A stretch of 64,000 nt of DNA. Origin: Rhizobium lusitanum. Lineage in GTDB: Bacteria; Pseudomonadota; Alphaproteobacteria; Rhizobiales; Rhizobiaceae. Of this stretch, positions 35,439 to 43,059 are shown piece by piece. Every line of letters starts with the position of its first letter. The first letter of the stretch is position 1. The notes under the pieces are model-generated. The model had not been told where the DNA came from and searched no databases. It saw nothing but the letters and a program-made list of their open reading frames with translations. Where the stretch lies: NCBI RefSeq assembly GCF_014189535.1, contig NZ_CP050307.1:868001-932000 (forward strand). The letters run 5' to 3'. The position numbers and the translations under genes were made by a program.

Positions 35439-35915
35439 ATGTCTTTACGCGGAAAGTCGATCGCTGTTTCTCTCTGCACCCTATTCACGCTGGTGCTTGT
35501 CGCAATGCCCTATCACATCGAGATTCGTGGATCGTCGATCGGGCTTGTTGCCGAAACCGCCGATGCAAAAGGCGGCGGTAATGGCAATGGAGGAGGCAAC
35601 GGCGGCGGTAACGGCAATGGCGGCGGTGGCAATAGCGGGAACGGGGGTGGAAATGGGGGCAGCAATGGCAATGGCAATGGCAATAGTAACGGGAACGGGA
35701 AAAATTCCAGCGGGAAAAGCGCCAAACAAAGCCAGGACAACACCGATGCTGCAACCAGTTCAGACGATGCGTCGATGAAAGTCGAGCACACCGACGGCAT
35801 GAGCGAGGCCATCCAAAACGGACGCTATGTCATGAAGGATTCAAAAGGTCGCACCATCATCAACCGCAGTGCGACCACGGACGACCAGAAGCGACTGAAA
35901 TCCTTCGTGCACTAG
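35439..35915 (+). CDS. Gly/Asn-rich secreted protein
   Basis: The protein has about 158 residues. A signal peptide (LRGKSIAVSLCTLFTLVLVA; processing probably before DAKGGG) is followed by about 45 residues of Gly/Asn repeats. A Ser/Asp/Lys-rich linker and a short conserved-looking C-terminus come next (GRYVMKDSKGRTIINRSATT). The repeat closely resembles that of the protein at 38281. Such proteins are probably flexible, exported and possibly cell-surface or matrix associated; no enzymatic motif is present. Its stop overlaps the stop of the convergent response regulator at CTAG 35912-35915. The start could also be ATG 35412. Confidence 0.7.
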   Translation: MSLRGKSIAVSLCTLFTLVLVAMPYHIEIRGSSIGLVAETADAKGGGNGNGGGNGGGNGNGGGGNSGNGGGNGGSNGNGNGNSNGNGKNSSGKSAKQSQDNTDAATSSDDASMKVEHTDGMSEAIQNGRYVMKDSKGRTIINRSATTDDQKRLKSFVH

Positions 35916-36556
35916 CCGTTTCTTTCCAGCGCGTCGCGAAACGCCATTGCTGCTTCTGTGCGGTTTGCAACGCCCAGCTTCGTGAAGATCTGCGTCATGT
36001 GATGCTTCACCGTCTTCTCGTGGAGATCGAGCTTGAGACCGATCTGCTTATTGCTCAAGCCGGTTGCCACGAGTTGGAGCACTTCGCTTTCCCTGTCCGT
36101 CAGTGCGCGGATAAGATCCGCCTTCGCCGGCGCATTGCCTTGTCCGGAGATCAGGCGGGCAGAAAGCGTCGGTGCAACATAGCTTTCACCAGAGGCCACC
36201 GTGCGGAGGATCTCTGCCAGCGTTCTCGATCCGACGCCCTTCAGAACATACCCCTTTGCCCCGCTTCTCAGCGCCGTCGTTACATCGTCGCTTGCCTCGG
36301 ATACGGTCAGCATCACGATCTTCTGGCCCGGCACCCGCTCGAGGATCAGCGGGATCGCTTCCAGCCCGCCGCCGGGCATGGAGATGTCCATCAACAGAAT
36401 ATCCGGGCGCGCCTCGTCGACTATGCGGACGGCATCGTCCCTCGTGCTGCCTTCGCCCACAATCGAAAAGCCGCTGATCTCTGCAAGACTGCGAATGACG
36501 CCCTCGCGGAACAGCGGATGGTCGTCGATGACCGCTAGGCTGATGGCTGTCGTCAT
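35912..36556 (-). CDS. NarL/FixJ-family response regulator
   Basis: The protein has 214 residues. The receiver has the acidic pair in LAVIDDHPLFREGV, phospho-acceptor D57 in DILLMDISMPGG, and later GAKGYVLKG. The LuxR-type helix-turn-helix is C-terminal (LTDRESEVLQLVATGLSNKQ, KTVKHHMTQIFTKLGVANRT). Its ATG overlaps the kinase stop (36553-36556). It probably controls the two Gly/Asn-rich genes on either side, whose promoters share an octamer. Confidence 0.9.
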   Translation of the reverse strand: MTTAISLAVIDDHPLFREGVIRSLAEISGFSIVGEGSTRDDAVRIVDEARPDILLMDISMPGGGLEAIPLILERVPGQKIVMLTVSEASDDVTTALRSGAKGYVLKGVGSRTLAEILRTVASGESYVAPTLSARLISGQGNAPAKADLIRALTDRESEVLQLVATGLSNKQIGLKLDLHEKTVKHHMTQIFTKLGVANRTEAAMAFRDALERNG

Positions 36557-37977
36557 GTCTGTTCCATTTCCGCCGCGTTGAGCGACATCCGAACGATCGT
36601 CCCGTCCCTGGAGGAACTCAGCTCGAACGTGCCGCCAAGGCTTTCCACTCTTTCCCTGAGACCAGCCAAACCGAGGCTGCTTGCGGGAACATCTTCCGGA
36701 TCGAACCCCGGCCCATTATCCGATACCGCAATCGTGACATGTTTGCCATCGGTGCGCTGCTCAACGTGCTGTGTGGCGCCATCGCCGTGACGGTAACCAT
36801 TGTTCAGCGCCTCCTGAACAAAGCGATATATGCAGATCTTGGCGGAGGTCGACAGTTCCTGCACCGCATCAGAAATGGACAGGCTAACCACGGTTCCAGT
36901 ACGCTGCTCATGGGCGCGAACTGCGCGGTGCAACAGTTCCGAGAGGTTCGCCGCTTCGATCTGCGGCAAGACGAGCCCGCTGCAAATGCTTCTGATCTCC
37001 GCCATGGCGTCGTCGAGGCTCGATTTGATTGCGGCAAGCGACAGCTCGCGCTCCCGCGCCGGAGCAGTCGGATTTGCCAAGGCCTCGCTATCCAGTCTTA
37101 ACGATGCATAGGCGACGAGCTGCGCTGGGCCGTCATGCAGATCGGCGCCGATGCGCCTGAGGTAGCTTTCGTTGAGGGCGGCGGCGCGCTGCGAGGCCCT
37201 TTGAACGCGGGCGCGCAGGATCTCGTTTTGCTGCAGGAGAGCCGACAATTCGCCGATGCGGGCCTTGAGCGCGCCGCGCTGGCTTTCGATCGTCCGGCTT
37301 CCGCGAAGGACGATCATCGAAAGGATAAGAAAGAAGGTGAGGGTGAACATGCCGACAGCGAGCCAGCTTCGAAAGCGCGCCTGGTTCATGCTGCGCTGGA
37401 AATCATACGCAACTTCGTGAAATTCCGAGACCGCAACGACCTTGCCCGACCAGGGCTGAAGAACCGGATTGTAGATCTCCAGGAGCGGCTTGCCGCTGCC
37501 GCGCTCGGCAACGCTTTCGACGTCCCCAATCTGATTGAACTGCGCCGTCATCGTGCCGGAAAATGCCGTCTTCAGATCATCGCTCAGCGGGAACTGCTTT
37601 CCCATCAGGTTCTTGTCGTTGGAGTAGAGAACGGTGCCGTCGTTGCGCCAGAGGCGAAAGGACATCAGTCGGCTGCCAAGCGCGCCTTCGCCGAGCGTTT
37701 CATCCAGCGCGCGCATCACCGTATCGTCCAGCATCTCGTTTGTCTGCATATCCGGGAGAAGCGGCGCGATGACGCTGTCGACATAAAGAGCGGTGCTGGC
37801 GGCGGAATTGCGGGTAACGGCATCCTCGATGAGGCTGGTGACGACGGCGCCGACGATGACCATGGCGCAGGCGGCAACGAGGCCACCGATCAGCAGGAAT
37901 TGCCGCGCAAGGGATTGGGAGTTCCAGCTGGCGATCAGACGAACCGGCGACAGCAGTGATTTGAGATTTGTCTGCAA
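36553..37977 (-). CDS. NarX/DegS-type sensor histidine kinase
   Basis: The protein has 474 residues: a span at about 27-50, a periplasmic domain (about 51-202) resembling a double-Cache/sensor fold with FRLWRNDGTVLYSND and LLEIYNPVLQPWSGKVVAVS, and a second span at about 203-224. A coiled coil leads into the HisKA_3 dimerisation domain with H281 in GADLHDGPAQLVAYASLRLD. The ATPase has AVSDNGPGFDPED and SLGLAGLRERVESLGG. The periplasmic domain suggests direct sensing of a small ligand. It is coupled to the downstream regulator. Confidence 0.9.
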   Translation of the reverse strand: MQTNLKSLLSPVRLIASWNSQSLARQFLLIGGLVAACAMVIVGAVVTSLIEDAVTRNSAASTALYVDSVIAPLLPDMQTNEMLDDTVMRALDETLGEGALGSRLMSFRLWRNDGTVLYSNDKNLMGKQFPLSDDLKTAFSGTMTAQFNQIGDVESVAERGSGKPLLEIYNPVLQPWSGKVVAVSEFHEVAYDFQRSMNQARFRSWLAVGMFTLTFFLILSMIVLRGSRTIESQRGALKARIGELSALLQQNEILRARVQRASQRAAALNESYLRRIGADLHDGPAQLVAYASLRLDSEALANPTAPARERELSLAAIKSSLDDAMAEIRSICSGLVLPQIEAANLSELLHRAVRAHEQRTGTVVSLSISDAVQELSTSAKICIYRFVQEALNNGYRHGDGATQHVEQRTDGKHVTIAVSDNGPGFDPEDVPASSLGLAGLRERVESLGGTFELSSSRDGTIVRMSLNAAEMEQT

Positions 37978-38280
37978 GTCTGGCTACTTTCCGCGATGAT
38001 CATCCAATGCCGGCATGACTGTCGTCGCCGAGCAACACGTTGAATGGTGGTCCGTTCATTCCGTTGGCAAGCCTCCGTATTGATGTAAATCCCAACCCAT
38101 CCGTTCTCAGACTTTCAGCCATCGGCAATCAGGCTAAGGTCTGATCCCCTGAGGCATTGGTCCGTCCCCCGTGGAAACTTCCATTTCCAGCAATATTATG
38201 GCGAGCAGCATGAATGCTCGTCCCGCGTGGCAGTTGCACCGCGTGGCAGGAGCATAGTCTGGAATGAGAGGAATACGCAG
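37978..38280. promoter_or_regulatory. Divergent region between histidine kinase and second Gly/Asn-rich gene, with direct repeats
   Basis: This 303-bp region contains CTAAGGTC (38134-38141), the inverse of the tandem boxes near 35.23 kb. It also has an 11-bp direct repeat CCGCGTGGCAG at 38223-38233 and 38239-38249, start-to-start spacing 16 bp, ending 31 bp before the ATG. Either element could be a regulator site. GAGAGGAA serves as the ribosome binding site of the following gene. Confidence 0.45.
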
Positions 38281-38931
38281 ATGAAATTCAGTTCAGCCTT
38301 TGGAACGACTGTTGTTGCCTTGGCATTGGCTGTCGCTCCGGTAGCCGGCGGCAGCCTCGGTTTTGCAAACATGGCCTACGCCAAGGGTGGCAATGGCAAT
38401 GGAGGAGGCAACGGCGGTGGCAATGGAAATGGCGGGAGCCATGGCAGCAGCAGTTCCAGCGATGGAAAGTCAAGTGCCGCGCAATCGGACGATAGTGATT
38501 GAAGCGTCGGCAGCCTGAAACATACGACACATTCCTCAAAGCCCGCGACTGCAAACAGGAAGCTCGATAAGACGGGCTCCACGAAAGTAAAGACGGCGGC
38601 GGCACAGCTTGGCAGCCTCAACTCTCTCAAGCGGAATTATCATGCCTATATGAATTCTAAGGATCCGAAGATGGCGGCCATCAGGGCCTATGTCATGGAT
38701 TATGCTGAGTTCGAACTCAAGAACGGAACCAATGCCGTGCCGACGGACCCAGCCCTTAGTGACGAGGCGTTGCGCTCGGCTTTGGCTCAGGCGTCGAAGA
38801 CAGGTGTCGTAACCGACAAAACCTTGGCGGAAGCCAAGGGTATTCTAGGCGTTGGTCCTACCGTCGGAAAAATAGACCAAGTGCGCGACGCGTTGGAGCA
38901 ATCCACAGCCACAACGACGTCTGCGAACTGA
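38281..38931 (+). pseudogene. Gly/Asn-rich secreted protein interrupted by an in-frame TGA
   Basis: The first part (38281-38502) encodes a signal peptide (SSAFGTTVVALALAVAPVAG, processing near MAYAKGG), a Gly/Asn-rich repeat and a Ser-rich linker, then stops at TGA 38500-38502. The same frame stays open for another 142 codons to 38931. It encodes SLKHTTHSSKPATANRKLDK, then AAAQLGSLNSLKRNYHAYMN, then MAAIRAYVMDYAEFELKNGT, which is a coherent protein domain. One nonsense codon therefore splits an otherwise intact gene of about 216 residues. It may be a recent pseudogene, a readthrough site or a sequencing error. GAGAGGAA precedes the ATG. A bidirectional terminator follows. Confidence 0.75.
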
Positions 38932-38949
38932 ACGTCTTTGTGGAAAAGC

Positions 38950-38985
38950 AAAGCCGGCAACCGCTGAACCGCGATTGCCGGCTTT
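38950..38985. terminator. Bidirectional intrinsic terminator
   Basis: AAAGCCGGCAA (38950-38960) and TTGCCGGCTTT (38975-38985) form an 11-bp stem with a 14-base loop, flanked by T-rich sequence on both strands. It sits in the 60-bp gap between two convergent genes. Confidence 0.8.
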
Positions 38986-38991
38986 TCTGTA

Positions 38992-39902
38992 TCAGGCGGC
39001 CTGGCGCACCTTGGAGGGGCGGGTAGCCGCTGCTTTTTCGACCATGGCGGTGACTTCGGCGCGGCGGGCGCCGGACAGCGGCAGACGCGGCATGCGGACA
39101 CGCTCGGAGCCGCGGCCCATGATCTGCTCGGCGAGCTTGATCGACTGCACCAGGTCATGCTCGGCATCGAGATGCAGAAGCGGCATGAACCAGCGATAGA
39201 TCTTGCGGGCTTCTTCCCAATCGCCACGTTCGGCGGCGGCGACGAGCTGCACCGATTCCTGCGGGAACGCGCTGGTCAGGCCGGAAACCCAACCCTTGGC
39301 ACCGAGCATCAGACCTTCGAGCGCGACATCGTCGAGACCGGCGAAAATATCGAAACGATCACCGAAGGCATTGATGAGATCGGTGAAGCGGCGTGGATCC
39401 GGAGCGCTTTCCTTGACGGCCTTGATGTTCGGCACGTCGGCGAGCGCCTGCAGCACGTCGGCGCCGATATTGACGCGATAGGCAGGGGGTTGTTGTAGAG
39501 CATGATCGGCAGCGAGGTCGCTTCAGCGACCGTGCGGAAATGCGCGATCAGTTCCTCCGGCTTCGGCACATAGACCATGGCCGGCAGAAGCATCAGGCCA
39601 TCGGCACCGAGCTTCTCGGCATCGCGGGCATAGGCGACGGCGCGGCGCGTATCGAGTTCGGACACGCCGGTGACGACGGGAACGCGGCCGTTGACCACTT
39701 CGACGGCGGCCTTCAGGATCGTGCGCTTTTCCTCCGGGTCGAGCGAGTTGTTCTCGCCGCAGGTGCCCATGACGATCAGTCCGTTGACGCCGTCATTGAC
39801 GAGGGCATCCTGAACGCCCTGTGTGGCCGTGAGATCCACGGACAAATCTTCCTTGAACTGTGTCGTTACGGCGGGAAATACGCCCTTCCATCCAGTGGTC
39901 AT
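38992..39902 (-). pseudogene. DapA-superfamily aldolase/deaminase gene with single-base frameshift
   Basis: The 5' part from ATG 39902 encodes a DapA-family N-terminus (GWKGVFPAVTTQF, MGTCGENNSLDPEEKRTIL, VPVVTGVSELDTRRA, LPIMLYNNP). The remainder lies in another frame (VNIGADVLQALADVPNIKAV then KESAPDPRRF with the Schiff-base Lys, and LGAKGWVSGLTSAFP). The frames join at a run of five C on the coding strand (39485-39489 on the plus strand); one extra C would restore 303 residues reading NNPPAYRVNIG. The total length of 911 bases is one short of a multiple of three. The family includes dihydrodipicolinate synthase, sugar-acid aldolases and the 1-pyrroline-4-hydroxy-2-carboxylate deaminase of hydroxyproline breakdown; the exact member is unknown. 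Confidence 0.85.
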
Positions 39903-39943
39903 CGCTTGATCCTCATTGAAAGCTGACGGCGTTATATACAAAC

Positions 39944-39951
39944 TGTCGACA
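39944..39951. promoter_or_regulatory. Candidate GntR operator (TGTCGACA)
   Basis: This perfect 8-bp palindrome lies between the divergent DapA-family and GntR genes, 42 bp upstream of the DapA-family start. The location suits autoregulation plus control of the target gene. Short palindromes occur by chance, so confidence is low. Confidence 0.3.
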
Positions 39952-40052
39952 AAGCTCAAGAAGCGGGCTAGAAAAGTTTTGGGAAGGGCAGGCGGTCTTG
40001 CGGCGCCCTGCCAAAACGACATACGAAGATGTGGGTCGCGAGGGATATCCGA

Positions 40053-40757
40053 ATGCAGAATGATGCGGAAAATGCGCGCGTGCGCGGATCGGGCACTCAA
40101 AGCGTCTATGCCGCGCTGCGCCGGGAAATCCTGTCGATGGCGCTCGAACCCGGCAGCCCGCTCGATGAAGTGCGACTGTCGGAGCGCTTCAAGATGTCGA
40201 GAACGCCGATCCGCGAGGCGCTGCTGCGACTTGTTGCCGAGGGGCTGGTCACGACCCTGCCAAATAGAAGCACGATCGTGGCAACCATCGATTTCGCCAG
40301 CCTGCCCACTTATTTCGAAGCGCTGACGCTGATGTATCGCGTCACTACGCGGGGTGCGGCCCAGCGGCGGAATGCCGGGATCATGAAGACCATCCGCGCC
40401 CATCAAAAGGAATTCGCGGACGCTGTTATTGCCCACGACGCCTATGCGATGATTGAGGCAAACCGGGAATTTCACGTCGCTATCGCTGAGCTTGCCGGCA
40501 ATTCCTATTACACCACCTTTTTCGCTCGCCTCCTCGACGAAGGCCGGCGCATTCTTCGCCTCTATTATTCGACATTCGATGATCGCCTGCCACGCCAGTA
40601 CGTCGATGAGCATGAGGAGATGATCGCCGCCATCGAAGCGGGCGATGTCGAGCGCGCCGACCGGCTGGCGATCGATCACGCCGCGCAGATCGTTCGGCAG
40701 ATCCAGGACTATGTTGCCCGCAATCTGGACCGGCCGGTGGCGATACCGTTGTCCTGA
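40053..40757 (+). CDS. GntR-family regulator, FCD (FadR) subfamily
   Basis: This 234-residue protein has an N-terminal winged helix (QSVYAALRREILSMALEPGS, VRLSERFKMSRTPIREALLR) and an all-helical FCD domain. The metal-binding Asp/His residues of the FCD are visible in NREFHVAIAELAGN and YVDEHEEMIAAIEAGD. ATG 40053 follows GAGGGA at a suitable distance; ATG 40029 is less likely. It is divergent from the frameshifted DapA-family gene and lies upstream of the Xaa-Pro peptidase. It probably controls one or both; ligands of this class are usually organic acids or amino acid intermediates. Confidence 0.88.
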   Translation: MQNDAENARVRGSGTQSVYAALRREILSMALEPGSPLDEVRLSERFKMSRTPIREALLRLVAEGLVTTLPNRSTIVATIDFASLPTYFEALTLMYRVTTRGAAQRRNAGIMKTIRAHQKEFADAVIAHDAYAMIEANREFHVAIAELAGNSYYTTFFARLLDEGRRILRLYYSTFDDRLPRQYVDEHEEMIAAIEAGDVERADRLAIDHAAQIVRQIQDYVARNLDRPVAIPLS

Positions 40758-40816
40758 AACCCCGCGACGAAAACACTTTCATCTCCGCCTCTTGATCGAA
40801 TGGATTGGAAAACCGC

Positions 40817-41962
40817 ATGTCTTGGCAGCATCCCGTACCCCGCATAACTCAGGACGAGAGACAGCGTCGCCTCTCGAAACTCCGCCAGTCCATCGAGGCC
40901 GAGGGCTTGTCCGGCGTGCTGCTCGGGCCGACCGAGAGCCTGCGCTATTTCACCGGACTGGTCTGGCATTTGAGCGAACGGTTTCTTGGCGCGCTCGTTA
41001 CCCCGACCGAGCTTTACTACATCGTTCCGGGCTTTGAGCGCAGCCGCGTGGAGACGCTCCCGCATCTGCCCGGAGACATCCTGGTCTGGCAGGAAGAGGA
41101 AAGCAGCGTCGCCCTGATCTCCAACCTTATCAGCGGCTCCGGCAAGTTGGCTCTCGATGATGACCTGCCGCTTTTCTTCTACCACGCGCTGGCGGCGGAA
41201 ATCGGCGTTGAAAGGCTGACGGATGGTGGGCGGCTGACCCGCGATCTGCGCCGGATCAAATCGCCTGCGGAGATTGCGCTTATTCAATATGCGATGGATC
41301 TGACCCTCGATGTTCACAAGCAGGCGCATGCGCTTTTAAAGCCTGGGATCAAGGCGTCCGAGGTGGTGGATTTCATTGATCGACGGCATCGCGATGCCGG
41401 GGCTGATGGTGGCTCGACCTTCTGCATCGTCTCCTTCGGCACGGCGACCTCGCTTCCACATGGAGCAGATGGTGATCAGAACCTTGCCGATGGCGACGTT
41501 ATTCTGATCGACACCGGTTGCCGGCTTGACGGCTACCATTCGGACATCACCCGAACCTACGCCCTTGAGAGCGGCCACAAGGAATTCGAACAGGCTTGGG
41601 CGATCGAGCGAGAGGCGCAACAGGCTGTCTTCGACGCGGCCAAGTTGGGAGCTGCATGCTCAAGCCTCGATGACGCGGCTCGCGCGGTGCTTGCGAAGCA
41701 TTCTCTCGGCCCGGACTATCGTCTGCCGGGATTGCCGCACCGCGCCGGCCATGGGCTCGGCCTCGAAATCCATGAGGAGCCCTATATCGTCCGCGGCAAC
41801 GCGACGCCGCTTGCCGCCGGCATGGTTTTCTCCAACGAACCGATGATCGTTTTTCCGGAAAAATTCGGTATCCGGCTGGAGGACCATATCTACATGACCG
41901 AGGACGGCCCTCGTTGGTTCACCAAGCCGGCGAAGGCCCCGACCGAACCCTTCGCCGATTGA
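40817..41962 (+). CDS. M24-family Xaa-Pro aminopeptidase/dipeptidase
   Basis: This 381-residue enzyme has the creatinase-like N-terminal domain (LSGVLLGPTESLRYFTGLVW) and the pita-bread catalytic domain. Metal-ligand motifs are intact: ILIDTGCRLDGYHSDITRTY (two Asp), HRAGHGLGLEIHE (His), FSNEPMIV (Glu) and IRLEDHIYMTED (Glu). It should cleave peptides or dipeptides with proline, or a related amide. ATG 40817 is chosen; an upstream TTG at 40805 is possible. It is cytoplasmic (no signal peptide), so it probably processes imported peptides. It lies 59 bp downstream of the GntR gene and converges on the ABC operon. Confidence 0.88.
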   Translation: MSWQHPVPRITQDERQRRLSKLRQSIEAEGLSGVLLGPTESLRYFTGLVWHLSERFLGALVTPTELYYIVPGFERSRVETLPHLPGDILVWQEEESSVALISNLISGSGKLALDDDLPLFFYHALAAEIGVERLTDGGRLTRDLRRIKSPAEIALIQYAMDLTLDVHKQAHALLKPGIKASEVVDFIDRRHRDAGADGGSTFCIVSFGTATSLPHGADGDQNLADGDVILIDTGCRLDGYHSDITRTYALESGHKEFEQAWAIEREAQQAVFDAAKLGAACSSLDDAARAVLAKHSLGPDYRLPGLPHRAGHGLGLEIHEEPYIVRGNATPLAAGMVFSNEPMIVFPEKFGIRLEDHIYMTEDGPRWFTKPAKAPTEPFAD

Positions 41963-41975
41963 GACACCGGGCGCG

Positions 41976-42000
41976 CTGAGCAAGGCAACCCTTTGCTCAG
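41976..42000. terminator. Stem-loop between convergent peptidase and ABC ATPase genes
   Basis: CTGAGCAA (41976-41983) pairs with TTGCTCAG (41993-42000), extendable by a G-T and a G-C pair. The second arm includes the stop codon of the minus-strand ATPase gene. It is probably a shared 3' end structure; no long T-run is present. Confidence 0.5.
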
Positions 42001-43055
42001 GTCGCCCGTTTGCCGTCTTCGTCGAATACATGCAGATGCTGCGCCGGGAACGATACATTCACCTGCGGACCCGCGCTCAGTGCCTCGCGATTGAGCGTGA
42101 ACACCTTGAATGGCAGGCCGTGCAACGACAGGTGAAGGATGATGCCGAAGCCGGTGGGTTCGATCAGCTCCACATTGGCGCTGAGATCGGCGCTATCCGA
42201 TGACAGAACCACATGTTCAGGCCGAATTCCGACGGTCGCCTTGGCGCCGACCGGCAGGTTCAGCGGTGTCGGCAACGGAACAATGGTTCCGTCCTTCAGC
42301 TTCATGCCTTCGGTCTCGTAGGTGGCGTCGAGGAAATTCATCCCCGGCGAGCCAATGAAGCCGGCAACGAAGAGGTTGGCGGGGCGGTCGTAAAGTTCGA
42401 GCGGACTGCCGACCTGCTGCACCACCCCGCCATGCATGGCGACGATCCGGTCCGCCAGCGTCATTGCCTCGATCTGATCATGCGTGACGTAGATCGAGGT
42501 CGCCTTCAGGTCGGCATGCAATTTCTTGATTTCGGCCCGCATCTGCTCGCGCAAGCGGGCGTCGAGGTTCGACAGCGGCTCGTCGAAGAGGAAGGCCTTC
42601 GGCTGTCGCACGATGGCGCGGCCCATCGCAACGCGCTGGCGTTGGCCGCCTGAAAGCGCCTTTGGGCGACGTTCGAGCAGTGGATCGAGGCCGAGCTTCG
42701 ATGCAGCGGCTGCGACGGTGCTCGCAATCTTGTCCTTCGCGATCTTCCGAAGCTTGAGGCTGTAGCTCATATTGCCGGCGACGTTCATGTGCGGATAGAG
42801 CGCATAGGACTGGAACACCATGGCGATGTCGCGATCCTTCGGATGCAGCTCGTTGACGCGCTTGCCAGCGATGCGGACCTCGCCGCCGCTGATATCCTCG
42901 AGACCTGCAATCATCCGGAGCAGCGTGGACTTGCCGCAGCCCGAAGGCCCGACGAGAACAACGAATTCCCCATCCTTGATCTGGAGATCGATGTCTTGCA
43001 GCACCTGCACATGCCCGTAGGCTTTTCTGACGTTCTGAATATCGATCGATGCCAT
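41997..43055 (-). CDS. Carbohydrate-type ABC transporter ATP-binding protein (UgpC/MsmK family)
   Basis: This 352-residue CUT1-type ATPase has Walker A GPSGCGKST, Q-loop MVFQSYALYPHMNVAGNMSY, signature LSGGQRQRVAMGRAI, Walker B AFLFDEPLSNLDARLREQMR and switch ATSIYVTHDQIEAM. A C-terminal TOBE/regulatory domain follows (VGIRPEHVVLSSDSADL). It energises import through the two permeases encoded upstream in the operon. It is the last gene; MalK-like ATPases are often interchangeable between transporters. Confidence 0.92.
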   Translation of the reverse strand: MASIDIQNVRKAYGHVQVLQDIDLQIKDGEFVVLVGPSGCGKSTLLRMIAGLEDISGGEVRIAGKRVNELHPKDRDIAMVFQSYALYPHMNVAGNMSYSLKLRKIAKDKIASTVAAAASKLGLDPLLERRPKALSGGQRQRVAMGRAIVRQPKAFLFDEPLSNLDARLREQMRAEIKKLHADLKATSIYVTHDQIEAMTLADRIVAMHGGVVQQVGSPLELYDRPANLFVAGFIGSPGMNFLDATYETEGMKLKDGTIVPLPTPLNLPVGAKATVGIRPEHVVLSSDSADLSANVELIEPTGFGIILHLSLHGLPFKVFTLNREALSAGPQVNVSFPAQHLHVFDEDGKRAT

Positions 43056-43059
43056 TTGA

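Noticed and set aside
35577..35700. Short tandem DNA repeats that might be a CRISPR or VNTR array
   Set aside because: The repeats are degenerate Gly/Asn codon repeats inside a reading frame with a signal peptide; unit length and spacing do not fit a CRISPR array.
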